Source: Clonostachys chloroleuca
Taxonomy: Eukaryota; Ascomycota; Sordariomycetes; Hypocreales; Bionectriaceae
Assembly (NCBI GenBank): GCA_037952775.1
Contig: JBANAY010000003.1
Coordinates: forward strand, 5,890,001 to 5,954,000
Reading direction: 5' to 3'
Length of the DNA stretch: 64,000 nucleotides
A program made the translations under genes and the position numbers. Below are positions 51,346 to 61,607 of the stretch, piece by piece (within the stretch, counting starts at the first letter, position 1; each line of letters opens with the position of its first letter). The notes under the pieces are model-generated. The model saw only the letters and a list, made by a program, of their open reading frames with translations, made no database searches and was not told where the DNA came from.

Positions 51346-52180
51346 CTATCGAGGTTTCCGGGCAACTGCGCGCTTGGAGGCCTGGTCGATGGTGTCCGAC
51401 AGTGTCTCTGGCATGCTCAAGAACGGCATGTGGCTTGAGCTCAGGCTCTCCGTGAATGAGCTAGCGGGGAGCTGTGAAGACAATTCAATTTGAATGTCAA
51501 GGTTAATTGCCTGATTCTCCTCTGCATAGATGTAACCAACCTCGATGCCGTTTTCCCAAGGAGTAAAAGTAGAAATGTCCTTGAAGGCTTTGAGTGGCAT
51601 TGAGCGAATGGCTTGGATATGTTTCTCTGCCTTCGATGGCTCGACATCGCCATAGAAAACAGTGGCTGGGTCACTCGGGGTGACAAATTCTCCCTTGAAG
51701 TTCCAGTTTGTCAGTCATTGTCAGATCGCAAACCTGGATTTTCACACACACCTGCACATTCCACCAAGGTGGGTAAGTTTCTCCCATGCTCTCTAATAGA
51801 CTTGCCCCTGATTCAATGGCGAAAGAAGTCACGTATACGACCATGATCACGCCGCCCTTCTTGCCCTGAGCCCCCAGATCAGTCACCCCGAGGCCCTCAA
51901 CAGCGCACGAAGAGGGCACGCCGCCGTACGAGTGGGCTACCACTACCACGTCCTTGCCCTCTTTGACCAGCTTCTCAATTTTTGAGCGTACATTGGCCAT
52001 GTCTTCTGCTAGGCCTATGTTGGGATCCGTGGCGCCGTGGGTGGCCAATGTTGCTGCCTCCGTGAGATAACCCCGCTCATTGAGGTTCGCCCTGACCTCA
52101 TCGAATATCTCTGGTCCATGCCACTCTCCGGGAACAAATACGAGGGCAGGGAGCGGCGGCTCGGATGATGCGGCGGCCAT
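51346..52180 (-). CDS. Alpha/beta hydrolase (esterase-like)
   Basis: Two exons (52180-51752, 51693-51346) flank a 58-bp intron (donor GTGTGT, branch GACTGAC, acceptor CAAG) and give 258 aa. It starts with PALVFVPGEWHGPEIFDEV, then has the nucleophile elbow VVVVAHSYGGVPSS, the block PWENGIEVGYIYAEENQAI with the likely acid, and the catalytic His in SSSHMPFLSMPETL. This is the compact hydrolase group that includes plant methyl esterases and many fungal cluster hydrolases; substrate unknown. No signal peptide if ATG 52180 is used. A longer in-frame start at 52237 would add a hydrophobic 19-residue leader (SSLLLFLFTL), so secretion cannot be excluded. Confidence 0.88.
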
Positions 52181-52614
52181 TGTGGTGCGTTGGTCAAGTG
52201 TGAAAAGGAAAAGAAGAAGGCTGCTCTGGTGTCGCAAAATACTTCATACATAAAGGTGGGGCCAGGTCCAAGATCTCATCACTCAGCGATATCGTCAGTT
52301 GTGGACCTGATAGCTTTTTCTTGGATGGATTAGCTGCGAAGTAAAATTTTGGAATGGTTATAAAAGTCCACCTTTAAGTAAATTGAAGAAGGTTGTTCTC
52401 TGCATCTTTTTTAGTCTTGAGGAGGTTTTTTTTTTTTTTTACCGCTCTTCCTTGTGATCAAATATTGGATTTTCTAACGATAAGTCAACAAACGATGATT
52501 CTCTGATGAGAATATATATTATGTTACGTAGGTACAGGAGCCTCCCTTTCAGCACACATTGAGATAAGTCCAAATAGAACCAATCTTACACACTCGTGTT
52601 CCATGGGAATATTT
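52181..52614. other. Intergenic region with T tract
   Basis: About 430 bp between the hydrolase start and the GTPase stop, with a run of about 15 T at 52426-52440. No gene is seen; it should carry the hydrolase promoter. Confidence 0.5.
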
Positions 52615-53550
52615 TTACCAGCACATTTTTTTGGTGTTGGAATGTTCCACGCTCACCAGACTTTTATCATGTTCAGCCAATTTGTCCAACATATCCTTAT
52701 GCCCAAGGGCAAATCTCGCAGCGGTTCCAAAAGCCTCCTGCAAGTTCGTGGCATCTTTAGCACTAGTCTCGAAGTACGGGATATTTCCATTTTCCGCACA
52801 GAACTGTAAGGCTTGCTCGGGAGTTACCTGGCCGCATTGTTAACACCGTCTTGCATTCGGGAGACCTTGAGACTTTGTATAACTAACTTGTCTTTTTCCT
52901 CCCCCATCGATCTTATTTCCAAGCAAGATCTACCCACGATCAGCATTTCGTAACATCAAAACACTTGAGTAAGAATTCCAACTCACGACAGGAAAATTGT
53001 TGATATTCAGATTAAAGCACGCGTCATGACACCCTTTCAGCCAATTCTCTAAGCCTTGGAAGCTTTTCTCGTTGTTTATGTCATACATCAGCACACAGCA
53101 ATGGGTATTTCGATACCATAGCTTGCGTATTGGCCCAAAGCGTTCGAGCCCAGCTGGATCCCAGAACTATAACGATCAGTTGCTTCAGTTCAGCGCTCGA
53201 TAGGTCAAGCGAAGCCCTCATACCTGCAATGTTACCTGGCGACCATTGACCATTGCATCCTTGACCACAAAGTCGGGCGGGATACGTGTCACAAACTGAG
53301 TGGAAGGAAACAGTTGAAACACCTGTAAGATTGAGGTTACGACTTCAAATCAGAATCCCCTTCGAGAGCATCGTTGAGGAGGGTAGCGCGAATAAACGCA
53401 CATGTTGGTTGAGGACACTCGTTTTCCCAACACCGACATCGCCGAGAATAATAATCTGATTCCATAGATAGTAAGCTACCAAAAACATCGTTGGTATTTG
53501 ATTTACCTTCCACACACCTTCAAACTTAGCTTGGCGCTCCTTGTGGCCAT
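52615..53550 (-). CDS. Divergent Rab7/Ypt7-like small GTPase (six exons)
   Basis: Exons 53550-53518, 53455-53402, 53322-53224, 53166-52987, 52929-52888 and 52827-52615 are all phase 0 with introns of 57-79 bp, giving 206 aa, the usual Ypt7 length. It begins MATRSAKLSLKIIILGDVGV with P-loop GDVGVGKTS. The NKxD motif is LLGNKIDGGG and the SAK motif is FETSAKDATN, both intact. The switch II motif reads WDPAGLE instead of WDTAGQE, so the catalytic Gln is Leu. Switch I (TQFVTRIPPDF) lacks the usual Rab7 sequence, and the C-terminus (KKMCW) lacks the double-cysteine prenylation motif. Rab7 proteins control late endosome/vacuole fusion. This looks like a paralogue that may stay GTP-bound and soluble, or a decaying copy without stop codons. 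Confidence 0.85.
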
Positions 53551-53934
53551 ATTTCAACGCCCTTAATTTTCAGAAAAAATCTGGAAATAAGAATGAAATC
53601 TTACTAGGTAGAAGATACCGTATTTCATCAAGTTTTGTGTTCATAGATTATGCTTGACCCCACACGCAGGCAGCCACGATATAGCCTATGTATGACGCGT
53701 TTGCAGGCTACACTTAGTTGTATGCGATGATTGGTTGAATAGTTGTCAGCCTACATGCTAGGATTGCCAACGGTAATCGAGTTATGTTAGGCAGCCGGGT
53801 AAAGAGCGAAAAGAACGCAAGTTTCCAATTGAATTGCCCTATAGCTGGCTTTCCTGTCTCGTCTCGACGGATCGGGGAAGAGTACTAATATTGAGGAATA
53901 TTTCGACATCTGTCTATTCATATACATGTGCAAA
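53551..53934. other. Intergenic region
   Basis: About 380 bp between the GTPase start and the 3' end of the NPP1-domain gene, both on the minus strand. No gene; expected to carry the GTPase promoter. Confidence 0.5.
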
Positions 53935-54857
53935 TCACGGATCGCCAGGAGATCCATCATCGAGATTCACATCAAATGTGATGCCGCTTGGAAGCGCCTT
54001 GGTCAGGGCATCGGAGAACCTGGCGTCTCTGATAGCAAAGTTGGCAGTGCCAAAATCGTAGTTCATCAGCGTATCACGGATTCCAGATGGGAAGCCATTC
54101 CAGCTGACGAGGCCGCCGCGAAACCAAACTCCTTGGTGATTCTCTATAGCGTCGTCCTTATCGGTAGCGAATCGGAAGCAGTGTGTGCTGGAGCCGTCTT
54201 TGTGGTACACCATCTTGGGGTGTTCACCATCCCATCGCACATCAGATGCAGCGCGAATCTCATAGTTACCGTGCTGGCTGGCCCCGACGTACTGGGCAGC
54301 TCCGTCCTTCACCCAAACCGCGATCTATAGCAAGGTAGTTAGTTATGTGTAGTTTTCTACTACTGGGGGCTTTTAAAGCCACCCACATGCTCTATATCGT
54401 GACGGTGGCCGCTCAAGAAGCCAATGTACGGGACAGCAACATCTTTCTCGAAGTAGTAGTCATAGATGTAGGCGCACCAGCCGTTGTTACAACGCTGCCG
54501 AACATAGACATTGTTATTATCCAGATCAGACGCATCACGACAATCCCCCGCAAGGCTTGTCCACTGGTAAGGGAGACCCGCTGAGATCTGACCGTTTGCA
54601 TCAATCGCGGGGACATTATAGCAACCATCGGTGTCGAAATCCATGGATGGCTGCCATCTCAGGTCATTTGCTGTCGCTTTTAGGGGTAAGGCCTTTGGAG
54701 GGTCAACGGCCATGATGCTGGCGGTTTGGTTTTCGTATTGCCCATTGCCCAAATAGATGAAATCCCCGGTCGAAAAGTCAGGAGTGGCCAGTGTGGACGC
54801 ACTGTTCACAGCAGCCGGGGTGAGCAGCCCGATGAGAAGAGGAGCAATCCAAGTCAT
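53935..54857 (-). CDS. NPP1-domain necrosis-inducing-like secreted protein
   Basis: Two exons (54857-54387, 54324-53935) with a 62-bp intron (branch CTAAC) give 286 aa. ATG 54857 opens a clear signal peptide (MTWIAPLLIGLLTPAAVNSA). An in-frame ATG at 54977 would bury it, and a TATA-like element lies between them, so I chose the inner start. The NPP1 fold is recognised from cysteine-bearing blocks such as CRDASDLDNNNVYVRQRCNN and from the seven-residue core motif, which reads GHRHDIE rather than the usual GHRHDWE. Many family members from plant-associated microbes are secreted and damage dicot cells; others are non-toxic. The changed core residue leaves the activity of this one open. Neighbours show no obvious partner. 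Confidence 0.88.
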
Positions 54858-55502
54858 TGAGTGATCTGTCAAGTCCAAAGCGGTCATGTCAATTGCAGTA
54901 GTCAGTAGATACTCCTCTCGTCCTCCAACAGGAGCTATATATGTATCATCTATATTACTGTTGGTCTCAAGCGCCATTAACGTATAGCAAGCTAAATTAC
55001 CTCCCTGATTGATTAGGTGTCATGGGACTTCGAAATGCGCGGGAGGGATTACTCTAGCCAGGTGCCCAAGTTCCTGCGGCACAGCGGCAACCCGGCCTCT
55101 AGGTTCCAGTTGGTTAAAAACCGATCCTTAGCTCCTGGATAGTTCATGTGCAGAGCAGAGCGGCCTCTGGGTTGTGCTGATCTGTGGCCCTCGCTGTCAC
55201 GCCACCTGCCCCTTGAGGAAGCTTCCGATAGTCGCTTACTTCAGGTTCATAGAATTCCATGTTGATCACATCAACTGTCCGTGACAGGGCCTTCCGCTAA
55301 TTCGGGGTCTTGGTGACGCACGCCAAAGCGGTTCTAACTGATTGATAAACTCCAGGCCTCTTGAGACTTCCCGTTGCTATCAGTTGACTGAGTCACGTAT
55401 ATCACACTTGGGCCAACTTGTTTGTCAGTCTGATCGAAGAGACGAGAAGATGATATCAAGTTGATTTTTTATTAGACCATTGAGTAAGAATCATCATAAG
55501 AT
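54858..55502. other. Intergenic region
   Basis: About 645 bp between the NPP1-domain gene start and the DUF3433 gene end. The left part carries the NPP1-gene promoter, including the TATA-like element listed separately. No gene is seen. Confidence 0.5.
54935..54943 (-). promoter_or_regulatory. TATA-like box for the NPP1-domain gene
   Basis: The minus strand reads CATATATAG about 80 bp upstream of ATG 54857. It supports the inner start codon over the in-frame ATG at 54977. Confidence 0.4.
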
Positions 55503-57425
55503 TCATATATTCGGATTCAGATTCTCAACCTGAAGTGTTGGCCTCCCGCTGGATTCGTCCCGGTTTATTGAGAAAATGGCCTTGCTCAAGTTCCATCTCT
55601 TTCGCGCTGTCTCTACAAAATCCCCCTTGTACTGCCCAGAGGAGTGGACATCGTCAGCCATATGACCGAGGCTATCACAACCATGTAGCAGATCGAAACT
55701 GGATATCAAATCTTCGGGGCAGTCCACCTGGTAGTTCCTGAAGGCAAGTGCGTAGCTGAGGGCACGTCCGGCAATGAGGAAGGATATTATTATCACGCCA
55801 ATTAAGAAGCCCGCTATACCCTCATTGATAAATAGTCGTTCCACGTCACGGACAATGTAGACCCCGGTTGATAGGTAGTCGAGTGGCCATTCCACCGGCT
55901 CGAAACCGTTTAGAGCAGCTGCGGAAACATACACGGTCGTGTAAATCTTGCTGATAGCATCCGTCATATCTTTTCGGAGAGCCTCTGCTGTGCTCGCGTC
56001 AACACTGACCCAGGGTGTCGACGCATTTCGCCTTGCCACGTCAAATCGATCTAGAATTAGACTTCCAAAATAGGTCGTTTGGATATTGCTGAAAGTGCTC
56101 TTCGTGTTGCCAGACTGAAGAATGGCGCGGTCAAATGGGGTCGTCGTTCCTGCGTTGGTCTCTGATCCATTTGAAGCTTTAAAGCTTTTGACTGAGACGA
56201 CATTCTCACGAACAGCAACCTCAATGTCTCCCTTGACACCTATGTGTATCGTATTTCCCGTGATCACCTCGGTGCTCATCGCAGTAGCATTAGAACCTGG
56301 AGCAGGCCAGCCAATGAAAAAGAACAGTTTAGAGTATGACTGGGATACCGAGGGGCCTAAGTCTTTATTGTCGTCGCCATTTCGAGTACAAGATGCAACA
56401 CCAACCTGAAAGTAAAGGTCTACTTCTTTCTCTGCCAGGTCGAAGCTGAGGGAGAGCAGGCATCCGTCATCGGTACCTGAAACGGCAATATTGTCGGTCC
56501 CGTTCCCACGCGAGAGCCGATATTGCGACTGATTCAGGAACTTGAGACCCTCTATACGACCACCATGGCCTTGAATGTCGGTTATGCGGATCGTGCTATT
56601 ATCTCCCCACCGGGTTCCGACAGCGCTATAAGTTGGAAAGGCATAGTCGCTGCTGGCCCATTGCGAAAATATACCCCCATTGCTCTTGTACACGTCGAGA
56701 ACAGAGGCAACCTGCAGCGCTCTGCTATAGTCGGTTCGTTCATTCATATTCCCCGAATTCCAGACTGTCTGTGCCGAGACCTCTGCCTCTGTGGGTTGCT
56801 GCCTCAATCTCGTCTCGAATAAGTGCGACGAAAGCGGAACGGCGACGATGGAGAAAATGAGCGATAGAGTTATCGTGAATGAAACCATACGATGCGACCT
56901 CATCCAAGCGCTGAAAATCGCAATCAATGGAAACTCGGAGCGGTAATTCACTAAAACACTTGTATGACCCTTGTCGCGGCTCTTGTAGAGTTGGAGGTAC
57001 GGGAGTAGTCTCTGAATCTCTTCATAGCACCATCGCATGTGGAGCAGAAGAAGCGAAAATATCAATGTCGGTATCGTGGTCCAGGTGAGCGATATTTGGT
57101 CGTAAAATGACGAGTTCCCTGTGTGGACGTACTGCCAATTTCGGATCGTCACGAGCCCGTTATTGTGAAGCGACACGGCCAGCGCGACGGCCAGCAGGAT
57201 GAGATAGAGGGCATGTAGAATGAGAAGCCCGCCGACTTTCCACACCAGCCATTGTCTTCGTCGGAAGACTGTCGAGATGTGTTTCTGAGACTTCGTGAGC
57301 GAGGGTTCGGGCGGGGTCGATGATGGATTCGGCTGGAGAGGTCGAGTTGAGTTGATGGTTGGACCTGGTCCCTTGGCAGATCCTTGTTCCGTAGAGGCAT
57401 GATCGAATTCTTCTACAAACCCCAT
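55503..57425 (-). CDS. DUF3433-like multi-pass membrane protein
   Basis: A single exon gives 640 aa from ATG 57425; the frame extends upstream only to a GTG. A Pro/Ser-rich cytosolic N-terminus is followed by transmembrane helices at about 63-88 (VGGLLILHALYLILLAVALA), 110-130 (TIPTLIFSLLLLHMRW) and 185-205 (FTITLSLIFSIVAVPLSSHL). A large glycosylation-rich ectodomain follows, and a last pair of helices near the C-terminus (GIAGFLIGVIIISFLIAGRA). This layout is typical of the fungal-only DUF3433 family, whose role is unknown. It is divergent from the GPI-anchored protein gene, about 670 bp apart. Confidence 0.8.
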   Translation of the reverse strand: MGFVEEFDHASTEQGSAKGPGPTINSTRPLQPNPSSTPPEPSLTKSQKHISTVFRRRQWLVWKVGGLLILHALYLILLAVALAVSLHNNGLVTIRNWQYVHTGNSSFYDQISLTWTTIPTLIFSLLLLHMRWCYEEIQRLLPYLQLYKSRDKGHTSVLVNYRSEFPLIAIFSAWMRSHRMVSFTITLSLIFSIVAVPLSSHLFETRLRQQPTEAEVSAQTVWNSGNMNERTDYSRALQVASVLDVYKSNGGIFSQWASSDYAFPTYSAVGTRWGDNSTIRITDIQGHGGRIEGLKFLNQSQYRLSRGNGTDNIAVSGTDDGCLLSLSFDLAEKEVDLYFQVGVASCTRNGDDNKDLGPSVSQSYSKLFFFIGWPAPGSNATAMSTEVITGNTIHIGVKGDIEVAVRENVVSVKSFKASNGSETNAGTTTPFDRAILQSGNTKSTFSNIQTTYFGSLILDRFDVARRNASTPWVSVDASTAEALRKDMTDAISKIYTTVYVSAAALNGFEPVEWPLDYLSTGVYIVRDVERLFINEGIAGFLIGVIIISFLIAGRALSYALAFRNYQVDCPEDLISSFDLLHGCDSLGHMADDVHSSGQYKGDFVETARKRWNLSKAIFSINRDESSGRPTLQVENLNPNI

Positions 57426-58098
57426 TGTAGAGCATCTATCGGGCACGAGCTAGGGCTCTTCTTTGCTTGCGGCCAGGAACTCGATCTCGTCTCGGCGAGC
57501 ATCGCGATTGTGGGATGGTCAAAGCTGGATGGAGGGGCGCTCGTTCAGAAGGAAACTAGATTCGCACGAAGCAGCTTATGAGTGCGACAGGCTAGGTAAG
57601 CAATTGTTTGCCAGTAGGCCATGGTCAGATAACCGGTGATGGCAATTTCCCCGGGTTTCTCCATAGACGGCAAGTGTGCGCTCCATGCTTCTTAAGCTGT
57701 CCAATAACTGTTTCCACTACAGCATGATTCAGGGTTGATTATGCCCCATATCTTGCCAAAGGATCAAATCCAATATCCCCATCCAATTATGTCTAGTCTT
57801 CTGAGCCAGGGTTGGCTGGATGTAGGCTAGACCCCTGGCTACGTTCGATGCCAAGGTTGAATACGAAGTGCCTTCTCAGCCTAGGAGGGCTGTGTTCCCT
57901 GTTCGATGCTACCTCGATTTTACCAAGCTTTGCAATTGCATGTGAGATAAACAAGGGGTGCTCCGCCACTCGATGCTTGAAAGCTTTCTCAGTCACGTCG
58001 CGTGTGGGGGTGAGCGACCTCGCGCATTTATGTCCTATTCATGAAATATTCAAGGCATGAGGTCACTGGCTCTGGTGTAGAGAGCTTTCCTAGTAAAC
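57426..58098. other. Divergent promoter region
   Basis: About 670 bp between the DUF3433 gene (minus) and the GPI-protein gene (plus). No gene is recognised. An upstream exon for the GPI-protein gene, encoding a signal peptide, could lie here but I could not identify it. Confidence 0.5.
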
Positions 58099-59132
58099 AT
58101 GGCTGTCAACGCGTCGCCTATACTGCGCGACATCGCAGACCTACCTAACATTACCCCAGCTCCCGTACCAATCCTTCATATCACAGGGCTACAAGCTCGA
58201 GATTGGGCCCAACCGTCCAATTGTGTTGACGAATTTTCAGCCGAGCCTACGGGATGTTCGTCTCTGAAATCCATTGTGGCCGATTGCAAGAGTCGGGGCG
58301 GTCTAAACGGCGATGATATTCCATCGCAGAGTATGCTGGTCAATCAGACCTCGTTTACAGGTTGCTTCTGCCAACAAGACCTTCTATCTCATATTGTTGA
58401 GTAGGCCGACTACCCCAAACTCTCATTTCGAGGGAAGCAATGCCAGCTAACATGTCTCGTCCCACAGATGTCAGAACGAACACCGGTTATGCATTCAAGA
58501 CTATCTATTCGATCCCGAATTCAATCGATACCGCGAGCAATGGGCCAGCTTCTGCAGTTCAGCGATCCCATCTCTATCCGTAACAACGCCGTCCACCGTA
58601 AAAGTTACCTTCAAAGCCAACACCAACACATGCGCCTATCTTTCCACAGCTTGCGCCCGATATTCAAGATATGTCAGCGACTGCAACTCCCAATACGAAG
58701 TGTCCACATCTCGAGAGCTCTGCTACTGCCAGTCTCATGTGCAAGTGGTCGAGTCCCTCTGCTCCATCAATGGAAGGGCCATATGCTCCACGAAGCCGGT
58801 GGATCTAACACGTCTCTGGGGATACGATCATTGCGAAACCTTCCTGGGCGATGTTGGGGTAAGTTGTGGATCCAGGAACCTCAAGGAGTATTTGAAGTTG
58901 ACGAGATTCATAGACCTCGACGAATGGAACATGGCGACGAAAAGCAGGCTTCACAGCAACAGGAACTAGTCTGGCACCGCTGGTCGACTACCCACTCACG
59001 TATAACTCGATTGCAATTGAAACACACACGACCGCGCCGGGCGGGGGTGGGCCGAGCAACAATCAACTATCGAGACGTCTGCTTTGCACCGTCTTGCTTA
59101 TCACGACGGCTTTCAGTCTTGTCGGCTTCTGA
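58099..59132 (+). CDS. Cysteine-rich GPI-anchored surface protein
   Basis: Exons 58099-58400, 58468-58858 and 58914-59132 with introns of 67 and 55 bp in correct phase give 303 aa. The middle is cysteine-rich (for example FTGCFCQQDLLSHIVECQNE, ELCYCQSHVQVVESLCSING), with about 18 Cys in regular spacing. The third exon is supported because it yields a textbook GPI signal: a small-residue region (GGGGPSNNQL), then a hydrophobic tail (LLCTVLLITTAFSLVGF) ending at the stop. The N-terminus from ATG 58099 is not a convincing signal peptide, so the true start may be in an unseen upstream exon. I do not recognise a named family; it has some resemblance to extracellular cysteine-rich fungal proteins. 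Likely located on the outer plasma membrane or cell wall. Confidence 0.75.
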
Positions 59133-59482
59133 ACACCTACCAGTTATTTTTGAAACTACGATGTCATGCAGCTCGGTAGTTGATCGAGTCCTCGGATCTA
59201 GAAGATCATTCAGACCATGAGCCATGAGTTTTACGAATTTCATTGGAAATACGAATGTAATATTTGCTGTTCGACATATTAATTCAAGCACATCATCTCT
59301 GACATTGGACATAAACAAAGAATATCTTAATCTCGACAGCAGAAGAGACTTTGAGTATAAGGTTAAAAATAACAACAGAAGATGCCAGGCCCGGCATGTC
59401 AACACAATGAATACGCAATCTCGATTGCAAATTTCCCAGTAGCTGCAGTAGCATTTTACAAAGCAAAGAAAACTCGACGAAA
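59133..59482. other. Intergenic region
   Basis: About 350 bp of AT-rich DNA between two convergent genes; nothing is recognised beyond their 3' ends. Confidence 0.5.
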
Positions 59483-60001
59483 TCAATTCAACGATGTATG
59501 AGTCCGGCCTCCTGCCAAGAAGAGAGCTTGCTTGAGCCTCTCCTCACAGCCACGTTGCTTTTCCTTTTCTGCATAATACTTGGCCTTTGCAATATCATCT
59601 CTTCTATACCCCTGTGCCCCTCTTTCAAGCAGAATATCAAGCACGCTGACCCTACCGTGCTCTGCGGCCCCTTCCAGAGCGGTTCGGCCGTGCTTGAGAG
59701 CTGGCGCTGCGTGGATTTCAACCCCCTTATATAGCAGAAATTGGACAATTTGCACACTACCGCTTATCGCAGCAAGCTGTAAGGCGGTTGCTCCTCCATC
59801 CTTGGCAGGAGGAGCATTGACGAGTGCACCTTGAGTTACTAGAAACTCCACCATCTCGAATCTACCCATCTCACAAGCTTGCTGTGGAGGTGTTCTTTTT
59901 ACGCCCCATCGCGCCGGACGGTTGATATTCGCACCATTCTGTAAGAGAAACCCAACTAGTAGCAAGTTGTTGTTTTTGATAGCCTGGAGGAGCGCAGTCA
60001 T
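59483..60001 (-). CDS. Short ankyrin-repeat protein, probably a fragment
   Basis: The frame of 172 aa holds four ankyrin repeats, each with the TALxxA...VxxLLxxGA pattern (TALLQAIKNNNLLLVGFLLQ, TALQLAAISGSVQIVQFLLY), and a Lys/Glu-rich C-terminal helix (AKAKYYAEKEKQRG). The codons just upstream (AGVSLEFQNKYG) also read like ankyrin-repeat sequence before an in-frame stop. The copy is therefore probably the 3' end of a once larger ankyrin protein, or an exon whose 5' partner I could not find. Ankyrin domains mediate protein binding; nothing more can be inferred. Confidence 0.6.
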   Translation of the reverse strand: MTALLQAIKNNNLLLVGFLLQNGANINRPARWGVKRTPPQQACEMGRFEMVEFLVTQGALVNAPPAKDGGATALQLAAISGSVQIVQFLLYKGVEIHAAPALKHGRTALEGAAEHGRVSVLDILLERGAQGYRRDDIAKAKYYAEKEKQRGCEERLKQALFLAGGRTHTSLN

Positions 60002-60494
60002 TCCGTATTTGTTCTGGAATTCTAAGCTTACTCCAGCATTGACAGTCTCAGTTTACCAGCATATATACACAAACTCAACGAGCTCAAAAGGCATGACAAG
60101 CTTTTAAGTGGTTTATAGGGGATTGAGGGGTCATCATTGACTTGTGAAGGTGCGGCGACATCCGCCACCAAGCGATCAAGTCCACCACCACAACTGAATA
60201 ACCCGCCGACCGATCCAGTAAATCGAGAGGGGCGGACTCTTTAGAAAGCAAAGCAAGGAATTGTATTTCTTACATATTCCGCCTCGCCGTCGATCATTTC
60301 TCAAAGTACGAGAAGGGTGCGCCTTTCTCTACAAAAGGGTCAAGGTCGGCCATACTACCATAATTAGTCCAACACTTGGAAGTAAAGGAAGATATGAAGA
60401 TGCAGTGGAATATTGGAGATGGTCAATGGTGTAAGCCGGAGCAGGTATACAATGAATAAAGGAATATACAATATAGGATTATGCTATCGAACCA
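60002..60494. other. Intergenic region
   Basis: About 490 bp between the ankyrin fragment and the epimerase pseudogene. No gene recognised. Confidence 0.5.
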
Positions 60495-61150
60495 CTATGC
60501 CCAGCTAGTTAACCACCTCTGCATACCTATACTAAGAGTGGCAACGCATGCCTGGCCGTTCAATGGCTCGCGGATTATGCTACAAAGGAAGGAGGATACG
60601 GCAGCACTTGGTGCACGAGGGCGAACGGATATAATGGGTAGGCGCAGGGAGAAGCCATCAATCAGACCCCTTCGAGTGAAGTCGTTGATGTAGGTTTCGA
60701 GGATGACCTTCTGGCATCCGTAGGAGATCTCTGGACAAGGCATATCCGTCTGTCATGTTCTTCTCCGGCACTGGACTTCCGTAAACAGCCTCACTCGAAG
60801 TATATAGAACACGAACTCCAGGGCAGCGCTTGGCTAAGCTTTCCAACAGTATCCGGGTTGCATCAACGTTGACCCGAGACTAATTCAAAGTTGGCTTCAG
60901 CGCCGGAGGACATGATTCCATGCAAGAGAATAGCTACATCAAGTCTATCATGGACAACGCTGTCTGTCTCGTTGACAAGATCAGCTTTGACACATTTGAC
61001 GTTGATACGTTGACCTAGGCCAGCCATGGTCGGCTCAACGATGTCGGTAAAAATAAGCTCATTGATAGTGTCTTTGAGTAATTCTTGGGTGATTGTCTAG
61101 CCAATGAAGCCAGCAGTATTAGTACTGAGGATTCGCGTCTGTATGAGATG
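60495..61150 (-). pseudogene. NAD-dependent epimerase/dehydratase pseudogene (DenD-like)
   Basis: Reading the minus strand in changing frames recovers pieces of a short-chain epimerase: a degenerate NAD-binding start (ILSTNTAGFIG then TAG at 61097-61099), LHGIMSSGAEANFELVSG, VNVDATRILLESLAKRCPGV, the active-site Tyr region VLYTSSEAVYGSPVPEK, then ISYGCQKVILETYINDFTRR and LRLPIISVRPRAPSAA. At least two frame changes separate these blocks, and the C-terminal quarter is missing. The block order matches the D-erythronate dehydrogenase-like (DenD) group of NAD-dependent epimerases, by resemblance. With an internal stop, frameshifts and truncation this is a clear pseudogene. Confidence 0.75.
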
Positions 61151-61607
61151 CGTATTTTGGCAAGTATAGTCGATCTGGGTGATGTAGTTGCGATACAATC
61201 CTTCAATGATCGATTTCTGGCAATGTATTCTTATAATTTTTGATGATATATCTGGTATTGAGCCCTACCATACGAATTATAGAGTGAAAGTCGCGGAGCG
61301 TGGAGTAGTGCATCGTTTGCTTAGGGTAGCATTGCCTCCCAATCCCGCAGGTTCGAAACAGTACAAGCGGCGAACACAGCAGATTGTCAACGCGCCGAAA
61401 CCTCCGAGATTGCCACAGTTCATCGGCGCATCAAGGAATCCTCATCTTCGTCGCAGCGTCGCTTCATCGTGTTGTAAAGGAGTCATTTCATCTTTTCTTA
61501 GAGTGAATCAGCGGAATACAGCAGCGACCGCTCTTGTTGTCTCATCCTCTCCGCATTAAGAGGTCTTTAGCCACGCGAAGCTCGCAGCCCAACCATCCAT
61601 CGCACAA
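61151..61607. other. Intergenic promoter region
   Basis: About 460 bp upstream of the last Zn2Cys6 gene, which probably contains its promoter. No gene is recognised. Confidence 0.5.

Noticed and set aside
54857..54977. Upstream in-frame ATG of the NPP1-domain gene
   Set aside because: It would place 40 polar residues before the signal peptide, and a TATA-like element lies between the two ATGs.
61340..61370. tRNA-like GGTTCGAAAC T-loop
   Set aside because: No matching acceptor stem, D-arm or anticodon arm could be found around it.
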